64,000 nt of DNA, taken from an uncultured Clostridia bacterium. Its GTDB lineage: Bacteria; Bacillota; Clostridia; Christensenellales; UBA1242. This document shows positions 36,833 to 46,853 of the stretch, piece by piece. Each line of letters begins with the position of its first letter. Position 1 is the first letter of the stretch. The stretch lies in contig CALWOV010000001.1 of NCBI GenBank assembly GCA_944383275.1, positions 1 through 64,000 on the forward strand, written 5' to 3'. The notes beneath the pieces were generated by a model. It worked only from the letters and a program-made list of their open reading frames with translations, had not been told where the DNA came from and ran no database searches. Both the position numbers and the translations under genes were made by a program.

Positions 36833-37822
36833 TTATTTTGGGCAAATTAAACCCATTTTTTCTTTAACAACATCTACTTTATTAGTTGCGTATTTAGCAA
36901 CTTTTTCAACACCTTGTTTTGCTATTGCATACATTTCGTCTTTATGTGTCATATAATAGTTAAATTTATCTTGCACAGGTTTTAAGGTTTCAACCACTGC
37001 TTCAGCAGTTTCTGCTTTTAATTTACCATAGTTTGCCCCTTCAAAATGTTGTTCTGCTTCTTTAATGGTTTTATTTGTTAATTTAGAATAAATTGTTAAT
37101 AGATTAGTAACACCCGGTTTGTCATTTGAAGCAATAATTCTGGTATCACTGTCGGTTACTGCACGCTTTATTTTTGCAACTATCACATCAGGCTTATCTT
37201 CAAGTAGAATTGTTCCACTTGTGTCTTCATCACTTTTACTCATTTTTTTAGTTGGATTTTGCAAATCATATATTTTTGCACCTATTTTAGGATATAAACC
37301 TGTTGGAATTTTAAAAGTTTCGCCATACTTATTGTTAAATCTTTGTGCTAAGGTTCTTGCAAGTTCAAGGTGTTGGCGTTGGTCTTCACCTATTGGAACA
37401 ACTTCGGCATCGTGTATTAAAATATCGGCAGCCATTAGAATTGGATAATCAAAAAGCCCAACTAAAACTTCTTTCTTTTGTTGCATTTTTTCTTTAAAGG
37501 CAACCATTCTGTTTGCTTCACCAAAATGAGTTAAACAATTAAACAACCACCCCATTTCTGTATGCGCTTTTAAATGAGACTGAAAATAGATAACGCATTT
37601 ATCTGGGTTTAACCCACATGCTAAATAATTTGCAAAAACGGCATTAGAATTATCATTTAAAACACTTGGTTCTATTGGAACTGTTAAAGAATGTAAATCT
37701 GCAACACAAAAAATTGAATTATAATCGTCTTGCATTTGAACCCAATTTTCAACTGCACCAAGATAGTTTCCCAAAGTTAGTCTTCCAGTTGGCTTTGCAG
37801 CACTAAAAAGTGTTTTTTTCAT
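36833..37822 (-). CDS. trpS: Tryptophan-tRNA ligase
   Basis: 329 residues, class I aminoacyl-tRNA synthetase. The HIGH-like PTGRLTLGNYLGA (residues ~11-23) and KMSKS (TKKMSKSDED) are present, with GEDQRQHLELAR in the Trp pocket. ATG is preceded by AAAGGAG. No T-box leader is visible upstream, unlike many Firmicute trpS genes. Confidence 0.96.
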   Translation of the reverse strand: MKKTLFSAAKPTGRLTLGNYLGAVENWVQMQDDYNSIFCVADLHSLTVPIEPSVLNDNSNAVFANYLACGLNPDKCVIYFQSHLKAHTEMGWLFNCLTHFGEANRMVAFKEKMQQKKEVLVGLFDYPILMAADILIHDAEVVPIGEDQRQHLELARTLAQRFNNKYGETFKIPTGLYPKIGAKIYDLQNPTKKMSKSDEDTSGTILLEDKPDVIVAKIKRAVTDSDTRIIASNDKPGVTNLLTIYSKLTNKTIKEAEQHFEGANYGKLKAETAEAVVETLKPVQDKFNYYMTHKDEMYAIAKQGVEKVAKYATNKVDVVKEKMGLICPK

Positions 37823-37855
37823 TTTGTTTCTCCTTTAAGTTAGCTTTATATACAA

Positions 37856-37879
37856 TAAATTCACCTTTGGGTGAATTTA
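37856..37879. terminator. Hairpin between the AI-2E permease gene and trpS
   Basis: TAAATTCACC (37856-37865) pairs perfectly with GGTGAATTTA (37870-37879) around TTTG. It overlaps the AI-2E gene stop. The T tract on the reverse strand is poor, so it may only partly terminate. Confidence 0.5.
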
Positions 37880-39424
37880 CTTTTTCTTTTTATTTGTTGT
37901 TTTACTAGTTTTCTTTTCTGTTTTTTCTTCTTGTTTTATTTCATCTTCTGATTGTGAAATGGTTTTTTGATTGTTTAATTTTGTTGGTTTCTCTTTTTCA
38001 TCATCTTTAATTTCATTTATATTTTTTTGCTTTAATATTTGTTCATCATTTTTAATTTGTTCATTTTTATTATCTTTTGATTTAGAAACTTTTAAAACTT
38101 TATCTACCTTATGCTGAGGTTTTTTAAATTTCTTAACTGTTTGTTTATTAATTTCTTCTTCAATATCTAAAAGTGAAGGGTCTAAATCTAATTTTAAATC
38201 AAGCATATCTGCAACGCCTTCGGTTATCGCTTCGGTAACACCAGCATCTATCAACTCTTCTCGTTCGCGTTGTGCTTCCCGAATTTCTAGTCTTTCTTGC
38301 ATTATTATTGCAATCATAGAAACAACAGGCGCTGACAAAATCATTCCCCAGAAACCAAACATCGCACCACCTAATATTAAAGCCAAAATGATTACGATTG
38401 CTCTTGTTGACATTCGTTTACTGAAAATAATTGGCGGAATAAATGTTGTTATTGCAGCCCAAGAAATTAAACCGAATGCAACAGCAATTATTGCCTGAGT
38501 AACGCTTCCGAACACTAGGGTTAACAGCACAACAGGAATGATTGCAATAAATCCACCGATATATGGAATAATAGACAAAAGTCCTAAAAGTAAAGCAGAG
38601 ATAAATGCCATAGGCACACCAATTATAGTATAACCTATCCAAGATACAACAAAAACAATAAACATTACAAAAAGGTTGCTTATTAAATATTGATTAAGCA
38701 TACTTGATGAACGTCTTGTTATAGCAATAATTTCATCTGCTTTTTTCTTGCTGTTATAAGCATAGGTATAACGACGAGATAAACTTGCTATTAATTCTTT
38801 GTCTTTTAGCATTAAACAAGAAATGATTATACCCATTATTATAGTGAATACTGTTGAAGTTACAATTCCTACAATATTGGCAATATCTTCTTGAAGACCT
38901 GCAACCCACTCGTTAAGCATATTAATAAAAGAGGTTATTGCACTTCTTACTGATTCTTGAACAGACTCGTCACTTATAGAAGTTATACTTGTTACAAGTT
39001 CGGTAAGTTCTTGCTCGATTTTATAAATATATGTATCTTGATTAGCAATTAAATCTTGCAGTTGTGCAACGACATATGGAACTGCTAATGCCAAGATTAA
39101 CACAATAACTAAAATTATTACGGTATAACAAGTGGTTAATGATATTATTCTTTTATATTTTTTTGCTCGTGGATTACCAACAAAAGCATTTTTTAAAAGT
39201 TTATTTTCAATCCATTTTATTGGTTCTAGCAATAAAAACGCAACAACAATGGCAAAAATTATTGGTGTTAAGCCCGAAAGTAAAGCATTAAAGATGTTTT
39301 TTATTAAATCACCACACAAGTTTGCAACAAGCAAAGCACCAGCGATAGCAATAAAAAGCCATAGACACAATTTTGCTAATTTATTTTTAGGAGGAACAGT
39401 TTGATTTTCGTATGAATTATTCAT
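37877..39424 (-). CDS. AI-2E family (PF01594-like) membrane protein
   Basis: 515 residues. About eight membrane helices in the family arrangement, with PLISWAAITTFIPP-like and VPMAFISALLLGLLSIIPYIGGFIAIIPV signatures (shown in part: LSIIPYIGGFIAII). The family includes autoinducer-2 exporters and Na+/H+ antiporters; substrate here unknown. About 110 C-terminal residues form a charged Lys/Glu-rich cytosolic tail. Its start overlaps the upstream gene by 8 bp. Confidence 0.85.
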   Translation of the reverse strand: MNNSYENQTVPPKNKLAKLCLWLFIAIAGALLVANLCGDLIKNIFNALLSGLTPIIFAIVVAFLLLEPIKWIENKLLKNAFVGNPRAKKYKRIISLTTCYTVIILVIVLILALAVPYVVAQLQDLIANQDTYIYKIEQELTELVTSITSISDESVQESVRSAITSFINMLNEWVAGLQEDIANIVGIVTSTVFTIIMGIIISCLMLKDKELIASLSRRYTYAYNSKKKADEIIAITRRSSSMLNQYLISNLFVMFIVFVVSWIGYTIIGVPMAFISALLLGLLSIIPYIGGFIAIIPVVLLTLVFGSVTQAIIAVAFGLISWAAITTFIPPIIFSKRMSTRAIVIILALILGGAMFGFWGMILSAPVVSMIAIIMQERLEIREAQREREELIDAGVTEAITEGVADMLDLKLDLDPSLLDIEEEINKQTVKKFKKPQHKVDKVLKVSKSKDNKNEQIKNDEQILKQKNINEIKDDEKEKPTKLNNQKTISQSEDEIKQEEKTEKKTSKTTNKKKK

Positions 39425-40814
39425 CTGCTTTAATCTCCCCTTTTACTTTTTTTGATTTTATAAGTTTTTGTTGCCTTATTAAATCTTCTTCTTTATATTT
39501 TTCAAGCAAAGGTCCAATTTTCTTGTTGCCCCAAACAAAGTCGTAAAACATAATTCCTAAACCTTGAAGTAAGTTTCCATAGTAAGTTAACAAGCGCCAA
39601 ATAAGCATTGCCCAAATGGTTGAGTTTGTTGGGTCGAAATATGTGGCAAATAAAAACATAAACGAAACTTCGGCACCACCTGTTCCACCTGGAAGTGGTA
39701 TAAAACTGCTGGCTTGTTCACATATAATTGCCAAAGTTAACATAGGGAACCACATTTCCCATTGGATTTCGCCAGGCGTTAACATACAATAAATTATAAA
39801 TGGATATGAATATTGAATTAACAAAAGTGTAAGCGAAGATAAGAACGAACCAAGCATTACCCAAAAGTTACTTATAAACTGACGAGTTATTGCAATATAT
39901 TCTTTAACTACGCGCATAACTTTTAAAAATGTTCTGCGATAGTCTTTAATTACATGAATTTTTGCCAAAAATTTTAAAATTCCAGAAGCGCAAGCAGGAG
40001 CAATTTTTTTACTTGTTGATAAGAATACTATACATAAGAACATTCCAAAGTTAAGTGCATAACCTATCCAACAAGCAGCAACTATTACAGTGCTGTAATT
40101 TGCTAGATTTGCATATTGTGAAAATAGAATAATTGAAACAAAAATAACAGTTGTTATTTGTGAAAACATATATCTTGCAACTGGCACGCTTGTTGAAGAA
40201 CTTGCCGACATACCACGCTTGTTTAAATAGAAAACTTGAAATGGTTGCCCACCTGTTGCAAGTGGTGTTGCACAGTCATAAAACTTACAAATACTGGTTG
40301 ATTTATAACTTAACCAAAATCTGTTTTTTCCTGTGCTTGATTTTATTAGCACAAAAGTTCGGAAGGAATCGACAACTTGATATAAGAAAAACATTAAAAG
40401 AGCAATTAGCACCCATTTCCAATCTATTGCAAGCAATAGAAGTTCTGAAAAGGAAATTGGCTCTCCAGTTAAAAAATTATAAGCGATAACAGCAATTACT
40501 ATAAGAACATTTATAATAAACAAAACTGCGCTTATCCATCTTTTCTTTTTAGAACGCTGTTTCTTTACTGCCTCGTTAGAATTTTTTATCATTTTTTCAG
40601 TCATCTGGTCGTTCATATGCTTTTCTTTAGAGATAGTATTTAATGCTGACTGAAAAGAAAATCGTTTGTTTTTTATTTTATCATTAGGTCTATACAAGAA
40701 AAATGCCTTATTTGTATTAAATAAAAAGGGCTTCCGTTTATTCTTTGTTTTACCTTTTTTATTATTGGGCGTATCTGTCTGCTCAACTATTGGAATCATT
40801 CGACCTTTTGACAT
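39417..40814 (-). CDS. Flippase-like membrane protein (lysylphosphatidylglycerol synthase TM family)
   Basis: 465 residues. A basic cytosolic N-terminus of ~95 residues precedes about eight membrane helices. Motifs ATPLATGGQPFQVFYLNKRG and FIPLPGGTGGAEVSF are the hallmarks of the LPG-synthase TM / UPF0104 group. Only the flippase-like part is present; no catalytic aminoacyl-transfer domain. Probably moves or modifies a lipid. First gene of a flippase-AI-2E-trpS-DUF5685 run. Confidence 0.8.
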   Translation of the reverse strand: MSKGRMIPIVEQTDTPNNKKGKTKNKRKPFLFNTNKAFFLYRPNDKIKNKRFSFQSALNTISKEKHMNDQMTEKMIKNSNEAVKKQRSKKKRWISAVLFIINVLIVIAVIAYNFLTGEPISFSELLLLAIDWKWVLIALLMFFLYQVVDSFRTFVLIKSSTGKNRFWLSYKSTSICKFYDCATPLATGGQPFQVFYLNKRGMSASSSTSVPVARYMFSQITTVIFVSIILFSQYANLANYSTVIVAACWIGYALNFGMFLCIVFLSTSKKIAPACASGILKFLAKIHVIKDYRRTFLKVMRVVKEYIAITRQFISNFWVMLGSFLSSLTLLLIQYSYPFIIYCMLTPGEIQWEMWFPMLTLAIICEQASSFIPLPGGTGGAEVSFMFLFATYFDPTNSTIWAMLIWRLLTYYGNLLQGLGIMFYDFVWGNKKIGPLLEKYKEEDLIRQQKLIKSKKVKGEIKADE

Positions 40815-40903
40815 AAAAAACTTAATCCTTCAATTTAAAATATTTATAATATTATATATGTTATTATTTCTTAAAAACTTAAAAATATAAAAATTATAAT
40901 TTG

Positions 40904-40933
40904 ATTATAACATATAGAAAAACGGCTTGTCAA
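40904..40933 (-). promoter_or_regulatory. Promoter of the flippase-AI-2E-trpS run
   Basis: Reverse strand: TTGACA (40933-40928), 18-bp spacer, TATAAT (40909-40904) with TGT before it. Full match in both boxes; about 90 bp before the first ATG. Confidence 0.8.
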
Positions 40934-40958
40934 AGGGAAAAAATAAAAATTGAGTAAA

Positions 40959-42305
40959 TTATACCCAATTTTCCATATCAAATTTAATTAATAAAACATT
41001 TTTAGTATCTTCGGTTACTCGTAAACTTTCTGAAATTTCCAAGTTAGCAATTACAAGCACTTCGCCCCCAACTGCAAGCATTGGTAAACTTTTTCTTATT
41101 CTTGCTGGAACTTTTTTGTCTATAAGGTAACTTTTTACCTTTTTCATTCCACCACCAAATTTTTCAATAAAGTCGCCTTCTTTCCTTGTTCGCCAAACAG
41201 CATTTTCTGGAATTTTATCGGCATCTACAATAAGTGCATTAAGTTGTGGCTCTCTGTGTTTAGTTTTCTTTACATAAATTTTACCAATGTCTGGTATTGT
41301 TGTTGTTCCAATTTTAAAAGGATATTGAACTTCTGCAACTTTTTTAGATTTTTTTAACATTAAGGTTATATATTCATATTCTTTGTGAACAACAACTTCA
41401 CCCGGCATATCTAGTTTTGCGCCGTTTTCACCTGCTGTTGCAAGTTTGTATATAAGTTCTATATGGCGTTGTTCTATATTGCAATCAACACCAAGTTTTT
41501 CAAAACAATCGAACAACAATCTTGAAACTTGTGCCATAGGATAAAGGAAATATGATACAGGAATTTTAATGTTTTTAGAACCATATAAAACAGCATCAAA
41601 ATTCATTAAACTTCTTATTGCTTTATCATCTTCTTTGCATATTTTTGCAAAATTGCATAAGTTTTCATCAACTTTTGGCCATATTTTTCTTAATTCAGGA
41701 AACACTTTGTTGCGTAAAATATTTCTTGAATAGTTGTTTTCGGCATTAGTTTCATCTTCTACAAAAGGTATATCGTTTTCATAAACATAAGCCATTATTT
41801 CTTGTTTTGACACATCTAAAAATGGTCTTACATAATAGTTATCACGAACATAACTCATTCCACTTGCACCACTTAAACCAGAACCACGCAATATATGCAA
41901 AAGCACGGTTTCGGCTTGGTCGCTTTGGTGATGAGCAATTGCCATTACATCAACAATGCCCCTATCTTTTAAACTTTTAAATATTCCATAACGACCTTCT
42001 CGGCACGCTTCTTCCATTGTTAATTTTTTCTTTCTTGCAAGAACTTTGCATTCAACTTTAAATTTATGAAACCTTATTCTGTTTTCTTTACAGTAATCTG
42101 CAACAAATAAAGCATCTCTTACATCATTAGCACGAGTTCCGTGGTCAACATGAATAGCAACAACTTCTATATCAAGTTTTTCTCGATTAGTGTTTAAAAA
42201 ATGTAATAAAGCCATAGAATCTGACCCACCACTGCAAGCAACACCAACAACACAACCCGGTTGAAACATTTTATTGTCTTCAATGGTTCTGAAAGCCTTT
42301 TCCAT
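40959..42305 (-). CDS. tilS: tRNA(Ile)-lysidine synthase
   Basis: 448 residues. PP-loop ATPase SGGSDSMALLHFLN at residues ~25-38, the HVDHGTRAND region, and the TilS signature MAIAHHQSDQAETVLLHILRGSG. It converts C34 of tRNA-Ile(CAU) to lysidine so that AUA is read as Ile, vital in an AT-rich genome. The C-terminal domain (about 360-445) is present. AAGGAG upstream. Confidence 0.95.
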   Translation of the reverse strand: MEKAFRTIEDNKMFQPGCVVGVACSGGSDSMALLHFLNTNREKLDIEVVAIHVDHGTRANDVRDALFVADYCKENRIRFHKFKVECKVLARKKKLTMEEACREGRYGIFKSLKDRGIVDVMAIAHHQSDQAETVLLHILRGSGLSGASGMSYVRDNYYVRPFLDVSKQEIMAYVYENDIPFVEDETNAENNYSRNILRNKVFPELRKIWPKVDENLCNFAKICKEDDKAIRSLMNFDAVLYGSKNIKIPVSYFLYPMAQVSRLLFDCFEKLGVDCNIEQRHIELIYKLATAGENGAKLDMPGEVVVHKEYEYITLMLKKSKKVAEVQYPFKIGTTTIPDIGKIYVKKTKHREPQLNALIVDADKIPENAVWRTRKEGDFIEKFGGGMKKVKSYLIDKKVPARIRKSLPMLAVGGEVLVIANLEISESLRVTEDTKNVLLIKFDMENWV

Positions 42306-42397
42306 AAGAACATAAACTCCTTGTTTTTAATTAAAATATGTGTTTATTTAATTATATAACAAAATCGCATAAAAAACAAGATGTTTTTTCTATGTTT

Positions 42398-44686
42398 TTA
42401 CAATTTTTCCCAGATTTTACCCACTAGAACCGTCATATCATCTTCGGCAAAATTTCCTGTTTTTTCAAGTGCTTTATCTAAAATTAAATCTGCTAATACC
42501 TGTGGGTTAGAAGTTTCTGCATTATTAATAAGGTTTTGCAGTTCTTCTGTGTTATCAAAAGCATCAGAAATACCATCTGTTACAAGCACAACGAAATCTC
42601 CTGCTTTTAAAACAAAACTTTGAACTTGTGGATTAATATCTTCTATGATGCCAAGTGGCAATGCCTGTGCACTGATAATTGAAGTTTCACTTTCTGATTT
42701 TATATAACCTGCTGGAGCGCCAACTTTTATTATATCACACATACATTTCTTCAAATCGAAAACGCAAACATCAAGTGCACTAAAACTTTCTTCATCTTTT
42801 AATGAAAGCAATCGGTTTGCATTAGATAAGATTAGCGAATTATCAAAACCTGCTTTGTAAAAATTTTCAATTAAACTTAATGTTATACTGCTGGTTTGTT
42901 CAGCATCAATTCCACTTCCCATTCCATCACTTAAAGCCATTAAAAACTTTCCATCATCTAATCTTATTATTGAGTGTGTATCACCACTTTTTACACTTCC
43001 GTTTTTTACAGTTCCAGAACTTCCAAAAACCACATCAAAATTATTAACTGTTTGCAATGAAACAACAGAAAACAAAGGTTTTTCTGCATAATCAACGCTT
43101 GCAATTTCCATTTTTTGTTTTAATATTTTAGAAACAATATCACAAATAACATCTTGCTTTATATCAGTTGTTTTTATTACACAAGATACTACAAGGTTAT
43201 TCTGATTTTTTAAATAAATTATAACATCACTACAAGTAATTCTATTATAAAGCATAGTCTCTAAAATTTGTTGTTCTTTGTTTAAATTTGCAACTGAAAA
43301 ATTTTCTGTTTCATTTGCAATATTTTTAAATATTTCGCCAACGCCTGCCATTTGTTCTGCAATAATCATTCTTGTATTATTCATTGTTTTTTGATTATCT
43401 GTTGCAAGATTAAAATCACGGGTCGAGTTGTTTACAGAATTTAAGATAACATTAACTCTTGAACAAGTTGCCATAAAATTACTAGACAAGTCTATGGCTG
43501 TAACCCTGCCTCTGTTAAATGCAACTTCTAATAGTTTTTCAAGTTCATTTCTGGTAGATTGATTTGCTACTTTTAAACAATAATCGCATTGTTCACAATT
43601 TTTACAAACTGTTCGACATATTTCATCAGTTAAAAATATTTTAGCGTCTTTTTTATCCATTTTTTTATTAGCAAGTAATTTTAATGCTGTTTGCATATCT
43701 TCAAAGACTTGCCCTGTGTTGAATATTTTTTGAGCAAGTAATTTTTGATTTCTCTCGAAAATGTTTTTTATATTATCACTACCCTCACCAAGAATTAATG
43801 CACTTGTAAATTTATTTAACACTTTTTGTGGTATTATTAAGAAAATCAATATTGCTAGCAAAATTGATAACAAATAGTATAAATTATAGTCTGAAAAAAA
43901 GAACAAACACATAAAAACATCACTGCATAACAAACCTAAACTTGCAAAAATTTTTTTGGGATTTTTAAGCATAAAGGTAATAAGCGTCCAAATGGTTAAA
44001 AGCGCAAGGTAACTTACATCAATTTCTGATATCGAAACACCAAGACCTATCATTATAGAGCAGCAAAAGGCTGAAGAAAAATTTAAAGTAAAACAAGTTA
44101 TAAGCACAAATAAAGCACAAAGAGTGTGCAAAATCATTTGGTTATAATCAGGAATACTTGCAAGACCTGCCCCAATAGCAATAAGCAACACACCTGCTGA
44201 AACTAATTCATCTATTGTATATTTTCTTTTAACGCCTTTAAGCAAAATGCTTTGCATAAAATTAAGATATGCTATCATAGCAATAAGTCCAAGTATTACG
44301 CTTACAATACTTAACATAAACTGTTCTGAATTTGATGTGTTTAAATAAAGATATCCAAATTGTGATAAAAATGCATAAACAGTTATCAGCCAAGGTTTTA
44401 GTGGTTTTTTAAATTTAATATGTAAAAAGTAAACTAAAACAAAAAACAAAGCACAAACACTTGAACTTATTATGCTGTCTATACTAAACTCACATAAAAA
44501 TGCGCTTAAAATATACATTGGAGCAAGAACCATTACCTGTTGGTTACACCAAACAAGAGCAAATAACATTCCAAACCCAAATGGGTGCAAACCACAAACT
44601 TCAGCCTTTTGAAGAATATAAAATAAAACAAAAAATATTAAATACTTAATAATTAAATAAAATTTTTGTTTAACCATTTCTTTCAT
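42398..44686 (-). CDS. spoIIE: Stage II sporulation protein E-like phosphatase
   Basis: 762 residues. About ten N-terminal membrane helices (to ~300), a central region with a Cys cluster (CRTVCKNCEQCDYC, about 372-385), and a PP2C serine phosphatase with LSDGMGSGIDAEQTS, VLVTDGISDAFDN and the final EDDMTVLVGKIW. SpoIIE dephosphorylates SpoIIAA to activate sigma-F in the forespore. Length is near the ~825 of Bacillus. It lies 92 bp before tilS on the same strand, the usual neighbourhood. Confidence 0.93.
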   Translation of the reverse strand: MKEMVKQKFYLIIKYLIFFVLFYILQKAEVCGLHPFGFGMLFALVWCNQQVMVLAPMYILSAFLCEFSIDSIISSSVCALFFVLVYFLHIKFKKPLKPWLITVYAFLSQFGYLYLNTSNSEQFMLSIVSVILGLIAMIAYLNFMQSILLKGVKRKYTIDELVSAGVLLIAIGAGLASIPDYNQMILHTLCALFVLITCFTLNFSSAFCCSIMIGLGVSISEIDVSYLALLTIWTLITFMLKNPKKIFASLGLLCSDVFMCLFFFSDYNLYYLLSILLAILIFLIIPQKVLNKFTSALILGEGSDNIKNIFERNQKLLAQKIFNTGQVFEDMQTALKLLANKKMDKKDAKIFLTDEICRTVCKNCEQCDYCLKVANQSTRNELEKLLEVAFNRGRVTAIDLSSNFMATCSRVNVILNSVNNSTRDFNLATDNQKTMNNTRMIIAEQMAGVGEIFKNIANETENFSVANLNKEQQILETMLYNRITCSDVIIYLKNQNNLVVSCVIKTTDIKQDVICDIVSKILKQKMEIASVDYAEKPLFSVVSLQTVNNFDVVFGSSGTVKNGSVKSGDTHSIIRLDDGKFLMALSDGMGSGIDAEQTSSITLSLIENFYKAGFDNSLILSNANRLLSLKDEESFSALDVCVFDLKKCMCDIIKVGAPAGYIKSESETSIISAQALPLGIIEDINPQVQSFVLKAGDFVVLVTDGISDAFDNTEELQNLINNAETSNPQVLADLILDKALEKTGNFAEDDMTVLVGKIWEKL

Positions 44687-45040
44687 TTTCTCACCTTCTT
44701 TACAAAAAATTATATAAAATTAAAAAAATAATTGTTGTTGCTAAAAATGCTAGAAAATTTAATTTTATAATTTATTTTGAAGAATTTTAAAGATAAATGT
44801 TTAACATCTTGCTTTTTATTTCAAAAAATAGTAAACTTAAATAAGTAAAAATTTTTTGTAGAATAAACACAATTAAAATTTACATATGTTTTTATAAACT
44901 GTATTAGTGATAAAATTTGTATAAAATTTAGTTAAAACTTAAAAATTGTTAAAATTATGTTACTAATAAAGTTGTAAATTATTGTTTATATTTAAAAATT
45001 AAAACTTTTACTTTAAAATTTAAAAATAAGGATTAATAAT
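44687..45040. other. AT-rich divergent intergenic region
   Basis: About 350 bp between divergent spoIIE and the SDR gene. It must hold both promoters, but base composition is so AT-rich that several TATAAT-like boxes occur; none has a convincing -35 partner. Confidence 0.4.
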
Positions 45041-45832
45041 ATGAAAAAAGTTGTAGTTATAACAGGTGCATCTAGTGGAATTGGCCTTTCAATTGCAAAA
45101 TTACTTTCTAGTAATAATATTACTGTATATAATTTAAGTAGAACTGCACCAAAAGAAGATGCTATAAATTTTATTGAATGTGATGTTACTAAAAAAGAAA
45201 TGTTAATTAATGCTTTTCAAAAAATTTATGAAAAAGAACACCAAATTGATGTTGTTATTAATAATGCTGGTATGGGAATTGGTGGATCTGTTGAACTAGA
45301 AAAAAGTGAAAACATTAAAAAAATAATTGATGTTAATTTGTTTGGAGTGTTTAACACCACGCAAGTTGCTATCCCTTATTTACGAGAAAGTGAAGGAAAA
45401 ATTATAAACATTGGTTCAATGGGGGGAGAATATCCACTTCCCTTTCAAGCATTTTACTCGGCAACCAAATCTGCAATACAAAGTTTTTCTTCAGCATTAG
45501 GCAACGAATTACGCCCTTTTAAAGTAAAAGTTAGTTGTGTTATGCCTGGCGAAGTTAAAACAGATTTTACCAAAAACAGAATTAAACAAGAAACAACAAG
45601 TGATACTGTTTATGGTGAAAGAATTGCAAATGGTATTAAAAAAATGGAAAAATATGAGCAAAATGGAATGAGCCCTGACAAAATTGCTAAAAAAGTGTTT
45701 AAAATTATTAAACAAAAAAACCCACCTGTTGTTTGCACTGTTGGGGCTACTTGGAAATTTTTAAGATTTTTGAAAAGAATATTACCTAATAAACTTATTG
45801 ATAAAGTTGTTTTTAAGTTATATGGTAATTAA
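45041..45832 (+). CDS. Short-chain dehydrogenase/reductase
   Basis: 263 residues. Rossmann cofactor loop TGASSGIG (8-15), NNAG (about 87-90), the catalytic Ser and YxxxK pair in FYSATKSAIQSFSSAL, and PGEVKTDFT. Classical SDR; substrate unknown. The C-terminal basic stretch (KFLRFLKRILPNK) may touch membranes. Ribosome binding site is weak (AAGGA). The next gene follows after 13 bp, so the two are probably co-transcribed. Confidence 0.88.
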   Translation: MKKVVVITGASSGIGLSIAKLLSSNNITVYNLSRTAPKEDAINFIECDVTKKEMLINAFQKIYEKEHQIDVVINNAGMGIGGSVELEKSENIKKIIDVNLFGVFNTTQVAIPYLRESEGKIINIGSMGGEYPLPFQAFYSATKSAIQSFSSALGNELRPFKVKVSCVMPGEVKTDFTKNRIKQETTSDTVYGERIANGIKKMEKYEQNGMSPDKIAKKVFKIIKQKNPPVVCTVGATWKFLRFLKRILPNKLIDKVVFKLYGN

Positions 45833-45845
45833 AAGGAAGTGAAAA

Positions 45846-46643
45846 ATGAGAGTTTGCGTGTTAGGTAGTGGCAGCAAAGGCAACTCTACTTATATTGAAG
45901 GAGAAAACACCAAAATACTTATAGATGGTGGGCTTTCTAAACTTGAACTTGAAAAGCGTTTAATGCAAATTGATGTTAACCCATCTGAAATTAATGCCAT
46001 ACTTATTACTCATGAACATTCTGACCATATTTCTGGAATCTCTAATTTTTCAAAAAAATATGGCTGTAAGGTTTATGCTCACAGTGATGCTTGGACAGTA
46101 TTATCGGATAAACTAGTTGGCGTTGAATTTAAAAATCAATATGAATTTAATGGGTCTGATTTTTCTATCAATGAATTAAACATTTCTACTTTCGATTTAG
46201 ACCACGATGCAATTCATTGTGTTGGATTTTCAGTTTCGTGCAATAAAACTAAATTTAGTATTGCAACAGACCTTGGACACACAACACCTGAAATTATACA
46301 TAATTTATCTTCTAGTGATTTAGTTGTGCTAGAAGCAAATCACGACATTCAAAAATTAAAAACAAACACAAAATATCCATATTCTTTAAAACAACGAATT
46401 TTAAGCAATCACGGACATTTAAGTAATCAGGCATCGGCTGACACATTAATTCAAATGCTTGGGAACAAAACTAGGGCTGTTATTTTCGGGCATTTAAGCG
46501 AAGAAAACAATACACCTGATTTAGTAGTAGATACTGTTAAACAAACATTTATAAATAATGGTGCACTGCCAGAAAGAGAGATTAAAATTGATATAGCAAA
46601 ACAACACAAGCCAAGCACTATCTATAAAATTAAAAATAATTAA
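45846..46643 (+). CDS. MBL-fold metallo-hydrolase, WalJ/YycJ-like
   Basis: 265 residues. Metallo-beta-lactamase motifs: GSGSKGNSTYIEG at the N-terminus, THEHSDHISGI (HxHxDH), the Asp in FSIATDLGHTT, and NHDIQKLK, with a C-terminal FGHLSEENNTPD. This matches the YycJ/WalJ group, often linked to the WalKR two-component cluster and with 5'-exonuclease activity in some species. The walRK genes are not present here. AAGGAAGTG precedes ATG. Confidence 0.88.
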   Translation: MRVCVLGSGSKGNSTYIEGENTKILIDGGLSKLELEKRLMQIDVNPSEINAILITHEHSDHISGISNFSKKYGCKVYAHSDAWTVLSDKLVGVEFKNQYEFNGSDFSINELNISTFDLDHDAIHCVGFSVSCNKTKFSIATDLGHTTPEIIHNLSSSDLVVLEANHDIQKLKTNTKYPYSLKQRILSNHGHLSNQASADTLIQMLGNKTRAVIFGHLSEENNTPDLVVDTVKQTFINNGALPEREIKIDIAKQHKPSTIYKIKNN

Positions 46644-46737
46644 TAAAAAATTAGTTATCACTGAATTTCTTTAAAACAAGTTAATAACAAATATTTAAAA
46701 CAAAAATTAAAACTTATAAAATAAATTTAAACAGTTT

Positions 46738-46770
46738 TATAATTGCTATAATTATAGCAATTTTTTTATT
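46738..46770 (+). terminator. Terminator after the SDR-MBL pair
   Basis: AATTGCTAT pairs with ATAGCAATT around AATT (46741-46762), followed by T7 and more T-rich sequence. Confidence 0.8.
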
Positions 46771-46853
46771 TTTTGTTGAACTTAATTTAAAGTAGAAAAA
46801 AAGTATAATTAATTAAATTTTTGCCAAACTAACAAAAACAAAAGGAGTTTGGT